Part shown: positions 43,191 to 55,289 of the stretch, one piece after another
Position numbering within the stretch: position 1 is the first letter of the stretch
Layout of the letters: every line of letters starts with the position of its first letter
DNA from: Desmodus rotundus
Taxonomy: Eukaryota; Chordata; Mammalia; Chiroptera; Phyllostomidae
Length of the DNA: 64,000 nucleotides
NCBI RefSeq assembly: GCF_022682495.2
Contig: NC_071392.1
Location: forward strand, 103,096,896-103,160,895
Direction of reading: 5' to 3'
The notes under the pieces: generated by a model
What the model was told of the DNA's origin: nothing
Databases searched by the model: none
What the model saw: the letters and a program-made list of their open reading frames with translations, nothing else
Position numbers and translations under genes: made by a program

Positions 43191-45615
43191 ATTACAGGCA
43201 ACTCTTGGCCACCCCCTTCTTTACATGACCCTGACTGTCCTGGCTCAGTAGCCTAAGGGTCCTGAGACCCCGACCCCAGCTCCAGGAGCAGGTGAGCCAT
43301 GATTGGCCTACTCAGTCAGTTCATCCCACCCCCCTACCTTGATTGGTTCAAGGTTGGCCACCTGCCCAGGTGGGCAGTAAGATGTAAGGAGGTGCTTGCC
43401 TGGTTTTCTGGCTCTTCTGAGGCTCTCTCTGGACAAGGTGAATATGGGTACGGCTCTCAGAACCTCTGCAGCCTTTTCTTGCTCCCAAGTCAGCACTGGG
43501 CCCTGAGAGAGGTGGGAGCCGAGGGAACTTCAGGGAGACTGAACCTGATCAAACCACCCGAGCCTGTGTGCACTCAGTTCTCTGCTCCTCGCCGCCATAA
43601 GCCGCTGCCTATTTGCATAGAATCACCCGAGAAAGACCAGATGACTAAACGAAGGACTTCCCTTGCTGACTGTGTGTGTGACGCACTCCTTCTCACAACC
43701 AGCCTGGTTCCTGAAATCTGAACTTTGGAGTTAGAGGAAAGGCCCGGCGCGGGCATTGAGACTGAAAGAAGTGGACTGCTGGACCCCAGGGGAGCGAGTG
43801 GCAGGCAGGGCCTCATACTGCCGGCCGCTCATATTTCGAGGTTAACACAGTACAAGAGACCACCTGTGACGAGACAGCCGGGCCTTCATCTACCAATGCA
43901 GCATTCGTGTCCACACCCCCAAAACGAGGGACAAATGTCTACAGTTGTAGACCCCTGGGCGAGGACCTGGAGCAGCTGCAGTCACAGTCACCTTCAGGAG
44001 GAGTTCAGAGCCCTGTCCTCACACTGACCACCCAGAGCGGATACAATTTTCTATTAATGAGCAACCAAACTGCAGGCAGACCTAGTGCTGGGTGACATCC
44101 TCGTGCACACGGCTCTGCCTGGCCTGTCCCATGGCCCTTCCAGAAAGTAAGGGGCCAGCAGCACTGTGGGCCCTGACCCAAGTGTCTCCTCACCCTTCTC
44201 GCCCCTGGTTAGCAAGGACAAGGATGTGCAGAGCTGGGCGTGGCACAGAGCCAGGGAAAGACTCCTGTGGCAGCCACACCCCACCCCAGCCCTTCCACGC
44301 CAATGCCTGTTGCTTGGGACCCCACTTATAAATGGGGGAAATGGGGCTGCTCCCTCTCCCAGAGCTGCTGAGAGTCAGAGCTGTGGGAGATTAGAGTCGG
44401 GACTCGGGATGACTTGGGTCCTGGGCTTCCTTTTCGGATTGACCTGAACAGAATAAAGTGGAAATGAAAACAGCCTGCTGGTCTTCAGAGAGGCGGTGGG
44501 TGGCACAGCAGTGGCCACGAGTGGACAGGAGGGGGTTGGGGGTCTTGTCAGAGGCTCCTTCCTTTTCTGCCCACCTGGAGGAAATCTGGTTTACCTGCAG
44601 AGACACCAAAACATCTCCCGTGACCTCTCTCCCCACTCATCAGAGGGAGAGCCCAGTCCTGCCCCCCCTCCCCCTAGAACATTCCCTCTAGAGGCAACTG
44701 CTGGTAGGTTCTCATCACACCTGAGATAGCATCACTCGGAGCTCCCGGAACAGCCACGGATGAGACGCCACCGCGGGGAGCGGTGACGGCAACGTGGCCT
44801 GCGGAAGGCAGCTCAGAGCGCAGCAGGGCTGGCGTGATGGAGGCTTTCACAGACACGCTGCTGCCGGCTCCTGACCTCGGGCGAGTCACTGGGGAGTGGA
44901 AGAGTAATTAAGAGAAGGGTTTCTTTTTTATAACCAGTTCCCCTTTCTCACAGGTGCTGAGGCGGTTCTGGGATGCAAACAACACGGCAGCGGCAGCGTG
45001 AGGTCACCGAGACAAAGCAGCAGGTGAAGCTGACTTCGCAGAAGGGACATCTGAAAGGAAGTGGGAAGAAAGACATTTTTAATAGACTTGAAACGCAGGG
45101 AGGAAGGAAAGAAAATGCCTGCCAGGCCCAGGCTCCCCTGTGACTGGGAACAATGGGGTCTCCTTCAAGCCCAGGGCTGCCCAGACACTTTAGCAGTGTC
45201 CCTGTGACTTAATGAGCTTAAGGACATGCCCCGGGGCGGGCAGGGGGCCAGGGAAGTCCTGAGGTGAAGGGAAAAGATAAAGGGTTTCTCCAAGGCCCTT
45301 TGGATGAAGAAGACAATGAACAGCCAAGGGTCCAGATGCCCCCCTGAGGGACAGGAAGTGGCTGGGAAGGCAGGGTCCTGTGGTTTGTAACAGGGACAGC
45401 TGCTCCAGCAACTGGGTCAGAGATGGAGACTATCTAGCGATGCCCTTTTTCAGTTAAAACCCTCAGCATCTTTTTTCTACTTCTTCACGCAAAGTGGAAG
45501 TAATGGTCACGGCACAGCTTTCAAAAGACAGACTTACTGCTTTTTTTTTTTTTTTGGCCATAACAGTATGACTTCTTGGGAAAAAAAAATTCACCTTGAA
45601 TTTTATTCATTTTTT
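43191..45615. other. Mostly unique sequence, no gene seen
   Basis: 43260-43560 ('CATGATTGGCCTACTCAGTC', 'CTTGATTGGTTCAAGG') may be an unplaced old repeat. 45541-45555 is a T-run. Overlapping frames up to 140 codons have no recognisable product. Confidence 0.35.
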
Positions 45616-46195
45616 CAGACCTGATTCATTCATTTATCCCCTATTTTCTGAGCGATATTTATTGATCGCCTTCTCTGAGGTATAAATGGCATACCCGATC
45701 GTGGGCCTCAGCGGATGAACCTTCTAGTAAAGGAGACACAGTAAACAAGCAAATAAAAGACAAGATTGATAAAGAGGGTGAAACTACTCTACAGGAAATA
45801 AACCAGGAGTCGAAAGGAAAAAAGGTAAGTGAGGCCACGTTAGACAGGGAGGTCAAGCACGGCCTCTCTGAAGAGCTGGCATTGGAGCTAAGAGGAGCAC
45901 CAAGGAGATTCCAGCCAGAGAGAGGCCGTCAGGAGAGCATCCCAGCAAAGGGCCCAGCACATGGAAGGCCTGGCAGCGGGACCGGGCTGCATAAGCCCAA
46001 GGAACAGAGGTGAAGCTGTGGACTGTGGCAGTGGGGGAGAGTGGGTTCCAGGGAGTCAGGGAGGAGGGAGGAGCCTCCAGGGCCAGAGAGACTCTGGGGT
46101 TCGCGAGAAGGTGGGAAGGGAGTGGAGGAGCTTACACGGGGCGGGCCCTCGTGGTTGATTTGCATTTCGGAGCCGTCTTTGGCTACTGCATGAGA
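45616..46195 (-). repeat. L2 LINE 3' region, minus orientation
   Basis: 'GATTCATTCATTTATCCCC...GATATTTATTGATCGCCTTCTCTGAGG', 'CTTCTAGTAAAGGAGACACAGTAAACAAGCAAATAAAAGAC', 'GAGCATCCCAGCAAAGGGCCCAGCACATGGAAGGCC' run as a reverse L2 end into reverse ORF2. Confidence 0.8.
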
Positions 46196-46244
46196 CTGAT
46201 GGAGAAACAAGAGTAGAAGCCAGCGATCCAGGCTGAACCCACGT

Positions 46245-46365
46245 CTACAAGATGCATTTATCTTCCCTGAGCCTCAGTGTCCTCACCCAAGGAATGAGGG
46301 AATGTCAGTCAAGGATTAATAAGATGATGCCTGTGGTGGAGCCCAGCACACACCATCAGGGTCTT
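46245..46365 (+). repeat. MIR SINE fragment, plus orientation
   Basis: 'CTTCCCTGAGCCTCAGTGTCCTCACCCAAGGAATGAGG...AAGATGATGCCTGTGGTGGAGCCCAGCACAC' follows the MIR core and 3' end. Confidence 0.6.
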
Positions 46366-47204
46366 TCTATAACTATAACAGTTGAACCTTGACCTTCCCA
46401 AAGTCACACCCATGACCCAGGAGGTAACTCAGGCCGGAATAAGTGCCATCGGGTTGGCCAAGTACGTGTGTGGTGTAACACAGTCCTTTCATCAATGTGT
46501 CATTCTGGCACCACAGCAATTCTTCTGTGGGGGGGGGCCCATGGTCATGGGGACTCGAACTCTAATTCACATCTTGTCTGGGAAAGGCAGGGCAGCTAAT
46601 TAAAGCCACTGCCCCAGGCACAGAGCTGATGAGGAATGAGGCAGTGGGGCTTGGGGGCGCACACTGGCTCTGCCGGTTCCACGGTAATCCAGGGAACATT
46701 CTCACACATGCAGCGCAGTCACTTTCTAAAGCACTTGCAGCTGGTTCCCCCGAGAACCACCCCCAGCTGCATCTAACTGAGACCACGGCCCCTTCCCAGG
46801 GCTGCTCAGGGGCTCTGCTTCATTTCCAGGTGGAGGGAATGAAAATGTGACACCACAAGGCAGCAGACAGACACAGCCAGGAGTGGGGCGCCCCGCAGGG
46901 CCACTGATTAGGAATTCAACAGCAAGGACGTGAAAAGGAACACGGGGAGGATCGCATTCAACAGGAGACTGCAGAGCCCGAACCACCGAAGGCCAGGGGC
47001 CCTCGTCTGCATCCAGATTCTGGAAAAGCAGTGAGAAAAAGACCCTGTGAGAGAACCGGGGCCACTGGGCCATTTCAGCGCTGAGGACACGGAGGCTATG
47101 CCAGGCAACCTCCACACCTGCGGGTTAGGACGGGCTTTAAAACACAGCAGAGGACGGGCGCGCAGGAGGGAGTGGGGCAAATCCTGACAGTTACTGAACC
47201 CGGT
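46366..47204. other. Non-repetitive sequence, no gene seen
   Basis: A 129-codon minus frame (46726-47115) with no recognisable content. Confidence 0.4.
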
Positions 47205-47295
47205 GACGGATGTGGCAGCTCATCACGTTCTTGTGGCTGAAAATACCCATAATAATTGTTCAGTTGTGCTCGGTTTATTGTTTCAGGCTGCTGTT
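47205..47295. promoter_or_regulatory. Weak candidate non-coding element
   Basis: 'CACGTTCTTGTGGCTGAAAATACCCATAATAATTGTTCAGTTGTGCTCGGTTTATTGTTTCAGG' combines forkhead-like (TTTATTG/TTGTTT) and SOX-like (ATTGTT) cores. Inference only. Confidence 0.2.
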
Positions 47296-49430
47296 CACTT
47301 GAGAAGTCCTGCAGAATATTGCAAACCACCGACCTGTCGTCCTGGCTCACCCCCACGGGAACCGGGCAGGAACGGGGCACTTCACGTGGGCAGGAACCCT
47401 CCACTGCAGGCGTTCCCGCTTCTTCTGCTGATGGGGCTCTCTGAAACCCTCGGCCAGGTTCCGGACACCGGGGAGGGACCTTTACTTCACTCATCTGACC
47501 CTACCCATGTCCGAGTTTCAGAAGCGGACCCGCTGGTGGCAATCTGTGCAGAGCTGAGCACAGCAGCCAGGACCTGTCACCTGCCCTCAAGTGGAGATCC
47601 AGGGGCATTTTCAAGCAGAAATAATGGGCCACCGAGGCTTTTTAAAGAGCTCTGATTTATCTCTGGGACCACGTCCAGGCTGGAACTGCTGGAGACCATC
47701 CCAGGCATCCTGGCCAGCGATGGAGATTTTAATACCATGGCGGCCTGTCTGCAGAGGGAAGACAGCTGAGGCTTCGCCTGTGGAGGTGACCAGGTGTTAG
47801 GGTGACCTGTGCTGGGCACAGAAAAGCAGGCCGCTGCGGGAGCGTGTCTGAGCGCTCCACATTTTCTATTGCATGTGAACCGCAGGACGGCTAACTGGAG
47901 TGACTCAGCGCCCAGGAAGAATATTTGCAGGCGGGACCATGTGGTTTGGTTGCCTTCATTACGCAAAAGCAGGAATTTGTGTTTGCAAGGATGTGAGTTA
48001 TGTTTCTTTGATCAAAACAGCTCCATGTGTCCTCCGCATGGAAACACACATCTTTTTGGCCAGCTCCTTGGACTGTGACGGCCATCTCTGGCTCTCTACC
48101 CAAGGCCGGCCCTCTTTCTCACTCACAGGACCAGAGGTCACGTGCTCCCTAAACCTTGTCCAGCTGCCTGCCACTGTGCCCATGTGACCCTGTTCTAGCC
48201 TTGAGGTGGAAGTGGGGGTTCTGGGAAAACGCCACTTTCCTATTAGCCCCTCCCTCCTAGTTGCCTCCTCCTCCTCTGCTCCTGGTCTGGGGCAGACAAG
48301 GGCTGGGGCACAGCATTGGCAGCCAAGGACACCGTGAGAGCTGAGGCCCAGCCGAGGACGAGCCAAGAATGGAGGGCAGAGGGGCAGAAGGAGCTGGCCT
48401 GCCTCCCAGTGGTACCTGCACCCTCCCTGGATCCTTCCCCTGGATGGATTGGCCCGGACTGTGGCAGCCACCCTGGGCTAAGCTCCCGGTTTCCGTGGAC
48501 TGGGACTGAGCACCACCCTGGCTGGAAAAGTGTTCACGGCTGGCCCTTGACAACCAAGACTCTGAAGTCCACTCTCCTGTGAATTCACTTGTTCTGGGGT
48601 GTAGACAGAATGCAGCCCGCACCCTACACCTGGTGACCCTCTTCACAGGTAGGAATTCCCAGGTCAGCGGTAGCATCGAAAAATGAATCCCTGATTGGTG
48701 GGACTTGTTCTGCACCAGCCCTGTGATCCCTCCCAGAGTCTCAGGAATGCCATGCGTCCTACACGCCTCCTCCAGACCTACGGCTCCATCCTGTAGGAAC
48801 TGAACCTGGTCGTCACTTGAAAGTTCACCTTCCTCCCTCAGTCCGTGTGTTTGGGTGGGGGTGGGGTCTGGCAGGCACATGGACAGACCTAGCTGTCCCT
48901 GCTCTTGTCCCTGGACTTGAACCTGAGTGAGTGTGGGCTGAACTGCGTTGGAATCGAGCCCAGGACGCCTCTAGCTGCCTGGCCCTGAGTGGAGTCTCCA
49001 GGGGACCCAGTGAGCACCACAGGGGTGTGGGGAGGTGGGTGGACCTGGCCAAGTCCAGGGGACACCTCTGAGCCCGCACACCCAGCTCTGCCTGACGACC
49101 AAGCACCAGTGCACGAGCCTATTATTGCCCTAGGCCTGAGCCACCCGAGTCAGGTCTTCTGCCCCTGGTCACTGAAAGAATCCCTCAGGAGGAGGTTCAT
49201 TTTCAGACAGAAAGTTTCCTGGCCCCCCTGGGAAACCTCCAACCTGCCCAGCAACCAAGAGAACACTCGCACCTGCTGGGTTTTCCCTCAGGGTCATCCT
49301 GTGTGGGCCTCTCCTGGCACCAAGTGGGTCGTTTTCTTTGACCTGTTGGGGACCGTGGCTGGGGTCCGCTGCACTCACTTCCTGCGGGGAGAACTCACTG
49401 GTCTGTGCTGACACCAGACGCTGTGTGCGC
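47296..49430. other. Unique sequence, no gene seen
   Basis: A 207-codon minus frame (48257-48880), a 157-codon minus frame (47998-48471) and a 150-codon plus frame (47203-47655) were read. None shows a domain or a believable start, and they overlap opposing frames. Confidence 0.4.
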
Positions 49431-49825
49431 ACCCCGCGCGGGCAGCAGTGGAAAGTCTGGGGACTCCCTGCTCCCCTCGCACCAGGGCTCCCCAGCCCAC
49501 TGGGCAGTGGTCTCCAGAGGTCACGCTCACCCGCTGCCCTGGCAGGCTGACCCCATGCCAGGCCCTGTCACTTGGGTGCCTAGAGATGACGTCTCCCTAA
49601 ACTAAGGCCTGCCCTCCCCCTGCGACACGGTGTCTGTTACATCACTTGTCACTTTCTGAAATTGTCTTGTTTACTGACTGACTTACCTGCCCCTCTGCTG
49701 TGCGTGGCCCCAGACCAGACATGAGCTCCCTGAGGTCGGGCTGCGTCTGACTCTCTCGTTTCCCTGGAGCCCACAGCAGCGCTCCGTCCACGTGAATGAA
49801 TAGGTGTGTGAATGAAGGGCTGGGT
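49431..49825 (+). repeat. L2 LINE 3' region, plus orientation
   Basis: 'CTTGTTTACTGACTGACTTACCTGCCCCTC', 'CAGACATGAGCTCCCTGAGGTCGGGCTGCGTCTG' and 'GAATGAATAGGTGTGTGAATGAA' are the L2 3' UTR in order. Confidence 0.8.
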
Positions 49826-49990
49826 GAAGGGTGAGTGGGCTCTTTGGGGCAAAGCTCTATTATTTCCTGCTTTCTTCCCACCTACAGCCTCGCTGCAACC
49901 TGATTCCCCACTGGACTCAAAGCCTTGTGTGTCTGGCTCGTGTTTTCCCAGAGCACATTCTGCGGTGATGAAGATGCTCCTTACCCGCCC

Positions 49991-50134
49991 TGTCCAGTAC
50001 AGTAGCCACTAGCTACGTAGCATTGTAGGGCACTTGCACTGCGGCCAGTGTGCCTCAGGAGTTGAAGTTTTATTTAGTTTTAATAAATATAAACTCAAAC
50101 AGCCACAGGTGGCCAGTGGCTGCCGGGGAGGACA
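49991..50134. mobile_element. Fossil MITE-like DNA transposon with decayed inverted ends
   Basis: The left end 'GTCCAGTACAGTAGCCACTAGC' and the reverse complement of the right end 'GGCCAGTGGCTGCCGGGGAGGAC' share the AGCCACT(A/G)GC arm. The centre is AT-rich ('TTTATTTAGTTTTAATAAATATAAAC'). This is a familiar ancient mammalian non-autonomous DNA element; I do not give a family number. Confidence 0.65.
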
Positions 50135-50985
50135 CACAGGTCTCCACACTCAGCGTCAGTCCCGGTCGTGTTCTCTGATCTCAACCCCTTTCTGCCTCCA
50201 CCTGGCCTGGCCAAGCTGCCGGCTCTCAACCCTGCCAATCCCCCTCCAGGCAGGCACCTCCTTCACCTTTGGTTCAGGTGCCCACAGGGCCGGGCACCAG
50301 GTGTCAGGTTGAGTAGAGCATCTGATGGCATCTCAGTTTAGTCTCAGGTCAAAGGTGTCTCAAGAACACAGGGCAAACATGAACTTCCTTCTAATAGACC
50401 CCAAAACCTATAAAAATAGCTAACATCACAGACACAGGACTCAGTTTACTCGAGAGGACCAGGAGAACCGAGGGCTCCTGAAGTTGGAGATGCTGGTGTG
50501 AGTGTCCCCAGGGAGCGCGTGAGGAGGCTGCAGATGGAGGGCAGAAATGGCAGGAGAGCTTCTGTTTCTTACCGGGGAAAGTGGGGCTCATTTGTCACAG
50601 TGTTTGGTGGCTCCTGAATAAAGTTATTTTTGTTTCCAAGGAGGATGAGTGACTCAGAGGGGGCACACTGGCCCCTCGAGAACTGGACGTCACTATCTTG
50701 TGTCCCAGCATGCCCAGTGAGGGTTTCCCCAGAGTCAGGGACACCTCAACTCACCCATGCATGCATGTGTTCACATGGCGTGTGCTGAGAAGGCGTGTGA
50801 TTTACTGCTGTGCCAGGTGTCAGGGAGATGGTGGAGGTCCAAGGCCACCTCGGCCCCCCTGCCAGGGAGTTCCCCCTGCAGGGGCTCTGGCCTCAGCCCC
50901 ACACCTGCCCAGCTTTGTGTCCGCACACGTCCCTCTCTCCCCAAGCAGGGGCCCCTCATCTTCACCACAGGCGTGACTGCACCTG
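50135..50985. other. Non-repetitive sequence, no gene seen
   Basis: Overlapping chance frames around 50698-50993; nothing supported. Confidence 0.4.
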
Positions 50986-51115
50986 CCCTGTGAGCTTCTT
51001 AGAGCTGGTGTTGCAAGAACAAAAGACACACCATATGCAAATGTGCTTTGATGTCCAAATAATTATGCCTCCAACCTCAAACTTTCCCACCGATTTCATG
51101 TCTTTGAAATGTGGC
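50986..51115. promoter_or_regulatory. Candidate non-coding element with an octamer-like site
   Basis: 'CATATGCAAATGTGC' contains an exact octamer ATGCAAAT (POU factors). It is followed by 'CCAAATAATTATGCC' and 'CGATTTCATGTC' in repeat-free sequence. Regulatory role inferred. Confidence 0.25.
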
Positions 51116-51439
51116 TGGGTTCCCAACAGAGGCCTCCGAGTACCTGAAGCAGGAGTCGGGTTCAGGGCTCACACAGGGGGCACGATTCACCCACGCGGTT
51201 CCCCAAGGTGTTAGCGCAGGGACTCTGTGCAGAGATTCACCGGGGCTATTAAGCAAACAGGGATGTTGAGGCACAGCAGCAACAGCAGGAAGCTGTCGCT
51301 GTCCCAGGGCGGATGAGAGGAAGGAAGACGTTGATCACTCGTTTCGGGTGTGCATTTTTAAGTCAGCACATGAGTGGCCTGCTGTGTTTCTGTATGAACC
51401 ACGTGTTTTCTTTCTACATTCTGATGCTTTGACATCTTA
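51116..51439. other. Non-repetitive sequence, no gene seen
   Basis: No supported feature. Confidence 0.4.
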
Positions 51440-51860
51440 GAGCGGTGCTGACTCTGGAGTGACTGCCCCTCCCAGAGTTAGCCAGTTTCAAGAGATTGAA
51501 CACAGCTCACTCCGGAGCGCGCCTCCCAAATACAAACCAACCAATCTGGAGCCCAGGCCCCCAGGCTGTCCCACTCTGGGCCACAGTGCACCTGCCGGAA
51601 AGCGCCCAGGGCTGGGTACCAGACGACCAGGCACAGCCCAGAGCCATGGAAATCATTCAAACTAGCCAATCCCTGGTCACCCTGCTCCGCCCATCCCTTC
51701 CGCAGAAACCACAATAAAGGCTCTTGCCACGTGGTTGCCTGTGCCTCCTGACCGACCCTGCTGCTTCTTCATGTGGCCCTGCGTGACCTGCAGGTCCGTG
51801 AGTGTAATAGCTTCCTTCATGACTGCCCTTTCTGTCTCTACGTGTCTCACCATAACCAAT
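51440..51860 (+). mobile_element. Candidate ERV-type solo LTR
   Basis: The order of signals is LTR-like: CCAAT-type boxes (AACCAATCTGG near 51540, TAGCCAATCCC near 51665), a GC box (CTCCGCCCATCC), then AATAAAGGCTCTTGCCACG (near 51714) and a CT-rich U5-like region with many CCTG repeats. No flanking duplication or second LTR was found, the boundaries are approximate, and an antisense coding-like fossil overlaps its right half. The alternative is a coincidental polyadenylation hexamer in unique sequence. No coding content. Confidence 0.4.
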
Positions 51861-52068
51861 TAACACAGATCCCAGCCTCCTGATTAAAGCACTCTGTCGC
51901 TATGTGTCCCATTTTGCAGGTACACCCATAGCAGTGACATACCTGTTCACTGGGGTCCCCCTGTGTGTGTCTGGACATGTAAGTTGGCAGCACAAAAGTA
52001 CCCTGTGATGTCAGAGGCACCATGCTGCATCCTGGTATCCAAGAGACCTGGGCTTGCTGCTCAGTCAC
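51690..52068 (-). pseudogene. Degenerate CCHC zinc-knuckle-like fragment
   Basis: On the minus strand, about 51890-51930 encodes a cysteine-rich motif ending KMGHIATEC, close to the C-x2-C-x4-H-x4-C knuckle but with an extra residue before His. Downstream, in shifted frames, GH-containing blocks suggest further decayed knuckles; a stop and frameshift follow at about 51850. Tandem knuckles occur in CNBP-type nucleic-acid-binding proteins (common as processed pseudogenes) and, as one or two copies, in retroviral Gag. I cannot decide between these, and chance is possible. No functional protein. Confidence 0.28.
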
Positions 52069-54362
52069 TGCCCCCCGCTGTGAGAACCGGTGGCTTTATC
52101 AGAGCCTCCATTAAAGGGACTAAATTACCTCTAGAAGGACCCACATTGTGCCACCGCTAATGACACAGTTGACCTCTGGTTAGTTTTCTGCTTCTTTGGT
52201 GTCCTGGGAACAGGTGGTGTTTACCCCAATGGGGACAGTCTGTTATTAATGTGCATTAACGTGCCAGGGTGTTTGCTATTCTGGGCCGAGGGTTTTAACA
52301 GAAATGGGCCAATGGGCCAGGGCCCCGCTGAAGTTGCAGAATATGAATGAGGTTCTTTCTTTACCCTCTCTCCTCTACCCTGATCTGCATGACTAAGCTT
52401 TTTTGCCTTTTCGAAAAATGTGTTTGTTTGTTTCTCGCTTGTTGCTGAGTCTCCTGCGGAGGGAACAAATGACTTGCTCACCAGGCAGGGACCCAAATCT
52501 GGCAGAAGCCCAGGTCAGCCCCTCCGGCAAAGGGAGCCAGACAGCCGCATTCGCGTGGGGGGGAACAACTCCAGAAGAGTTTTCACAGCCCAGGGATGTG
52601 AGATAAAATACCTTGGTCACCCACAGACTCCTTAAGAGGGGGTGTTTATCCGAGCAAAGGAGGCCTAGAAGGGAGAGAACAGAAAGGACCGTGCGCCGTT
52701 GTGCAATTCTGCCCACGCTAACAAATGGCTCAGAGCTGTCTCTTGGTGAGGCTGTGGGTTCTCTGAGGAAAGACAGGACCTTGCTGACTTCTGGTTCCCG
52801 AGTCTATCAGAGCCAGTTATTGGTTTTTACAACCAGTATTTTATCATTTCCACTTCGCTGAAACGAAACGCACAGATAATACAGCCTACCTGCATGCGTA
52901 GTTTTTAACCAAGGTGATAGCCCAACTATAGTATCAAGAGGAGAGGAAAGGAATTTATAATGAAAATAAAACACATTTCAACACGTAAATGCTCTGGTAT
53001 GACTTAAGTAGAAGATGTAATAAAGTCATCGGATGCTTGAACTTGGACGTGGAATCCCAGTGAATGAAGCTACAAATGCAGACCCCTGACAGCTGTGCTG
53101 CTGGGGGTAGTTCAGCTGCCTCCAGAGGTGTTGCCCTTGGTAATGAGGTGGGGCAAACTGGCACAGAGCCCTCGGTGAAGCCCTGGACAGAGGGCTTCAT
53201 CTTCTCTGAGTACTGTATACCTCTGGTTTTATTCTTGAGAAACTCAGTATATTTTAAAACAGGAAAAAAAATATTTTGTGTCTATGTAATACAGAATTTG
53301 GTTCTAGGCTCAGGTTATTTTAAGCAGCTTTTTTTGTCTACCCAAACATCTGGTGGGACATTTGAAATGAGTGCTGATGCCTGAGGAACGAGTAAGAGCC
53401 TGGGGCAGGGGGCACGCTGGGGAAGGTGATTCCAGAATTAGTCCCTAAGATGGGTGTCAGGGTCCCAGACCCGGAGATGAACCCGGAAAGGGGAAAATTT
53501 CACCCAGGAGCCCACAGCCAACAAGGGGCAAGGCGGTGCTTAAATGGAAGCTGTGGTTAGAATGGAGTCTAAACCTGCCTCCAGTGTAATTTCCTACCTT
53601 GTTTTTCACACACCTTGGCAGACACTGCAGCAGCTCACCAAACGCTGCGGTCCCCGGCACGAGCCAGGCCAAGCCCATCTCTGACTCTGCCCTGAACCCA
53701 AGAAAGAGGACCACCTTGGCCGCCCACCTAGTGGCACCCTGTGGGGAGGGCTGGTGATGCTGTTGGTGCCCCGCCTGCATCCCCTTTCCTGACCTCCCGC
53801 ACCAGCTGCTTTGAGTGCTGGTAGATGAAGGCTCATAGGTGCCCCCGCCCCCACCAGAGTACTGCCGAGACCCAGGAGGTTAGGACCCCCATGCACATTT
53901 GAGGGCAGCCCAAGGCCCACCGCAGAGGGATGTGGACATCAAGGCCAGCCCCCCTGCCTCACATCAGAATCGACTCTGGGGTGCAAGCTGGGCTCCAGGG
54001 ATCCATGGAGTCGGGATGTAGTTACTCTCCTTCCTTGGCTAGCTTTCCTTCCCCACCCTGTTCTGTGGAGAGTTGAAAACAATAGAACTCATGCTGGTAA
54101 ATTTAAGCAGAGAGAGAATTTACTGAAACGTAGTGGGTAGGTAGGAGTTTCCCCAGAGGGCCGGATAATCAGACAGAGAGGCTGCACAGCTAAGAACTGG
54201 GTCCAAAAATCATCCCACAGAGCTATTCCCATGAAGATGCCTCTGAGCACAAATGCTGCAGCTCCTGCCACTCAAAGCACGGACGGGCTAGCCCCAGCAT
54301 CGATTTCATGGGGTTCCTGCTTCTTAAAGTGACAAGACTCTAATTCAAAACCTAGGTATATG
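52069..54362. other. Unique sequence, no gene seen
   Basis: Frames up to 107 codons on both strands, none recognisable. 54090-54362 and 54580-54740 may be two halves of an old repeat interrupted by the VES SINE; the family is not identified. Confidence 0.35.
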
Positions 54363-54572
54363 GACCCTGACCGGTATGGCTCAGTTGGTTGGGCATCGCA
54401 CCACAAAGCAAAGTGTCACCAGTTTGATTCCTGGGCATAGTACATGCCTGGGTTGCAGGTTCGGTCCCCAGTCGGGGTGCATGTGAGAGGCAACCGATCG
54501 ATGTTTCTCTCTTACATAAATGTGTCTCTCCCTTTCTTTCTTCCTCCATTCCTTTTTAAAGAAAAAAAATAT
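54363..54572 (+). mobile_element. VES-type bat SINE, plus orientation
   Basis: The head 'CCTGACCGGTATGGCTCAGTTGGTTGGGCATCGC' (tRNA A-box region) is followed by 'GTCACCAGTTTGATTCCTGG' and 'GGTTGCAGGTTCGGTCCCC' (B-box and its duplicate), then 'GAGGCAACCGATCGATGTTTCTCTC', a CT-rich stretch and an A-tail. GTATATG at 54356-54362 and 54573-54579 is a short target duplication. Confidence 0.92.
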
Positions 54573-54579
54573 GTATATG

Positions 54580-55109
54580 TACAGATAATGAGTGAAACCA
54601 GAGTCACTTGCCCCAGCCCTAGCTGAGTAATTGGAGTTACAGCAAAAGGCAGCAATTTACCAGGTATAGAGTTTCTGTGTGGCTAACAGAAGTACAAGTG
54701 CTCACTACACTCTTCAGCTGGCCACGGAACAGCTACCTTCCCCTTTAAGCCCCTGGCTTTCCCACACCAGAAGGTGGCAATAAATCATCCTCTAGTTATG
54801 TCTCTCCTCCCCGGTGACAGACAGCACTGTCACCACTTCCCCAAGAGCTTCTGTCTTTTTAGCCTCTTTCCCTTAAAGCAACAAAGAGATGGCTGACTTG
54901 TGATTGGTGTAGCTCCAATCATTACTTATTCTTCCTCAGCACGAAGCCAACCTCGGGATCAATGCATCGTGCCTGGAAGAGTTTTATATGTTCAGCCTCA
55001 GACATGGACGCGTGGGAGACTGGAGTCCACCCAGAGCTACACGTATGAGAAGGGGAAACAGGCAGAGGAAGGGCTGCCCTCGTGTCTGCACTAAACTTTC
55101 CCTCCCTTC
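54580..55109. other. Non-repetitive sequence, no gene seen
   Basis: See the note on a possible split old repeat at 54580-54740; nothing else. Confidence 0.35.
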
Positions 55110-55265
55110 CTCCTTTCCTTCCTTAACAAGGCTTTATGGAGTGTCCACCATATGCCAAGCAATATGCTGGAAGCTGGACGATGCTGCCGAGACAAGAATA
55201 GGCCTAGTCCCTGTCACCGTGGACAGTTCAGTTAGGGTCTCCAAAGAGGCTAAGGAAGGCAGATG
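55110..55265 (-). repeat. L2 LINE 3' fragment, minus orientation
   Basis: 'GGCTTTATGGAGTGTCCACCATATGCCAAGCAATATGCTGGAAGCTGGACGATGCTGCCGAGACAAGAATAGGCC' follows the reverse L2 end. Confidence 0.65.
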
Positions 55266-55289
55266 TTAACCAAATAGTCACCAAAACAA

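Noticed and set aside
45541..45555. T-run as the tail of a reverse retrocopy
   Set aside because: No body of a known SINE, L1 or retrogene next to it; an L2 starts nearby but its tail is not a poly-T.
48257..48880. 207-codon minus-strand frame
   Set aside because: No recognisable domain; composition and opposing frames explain it.
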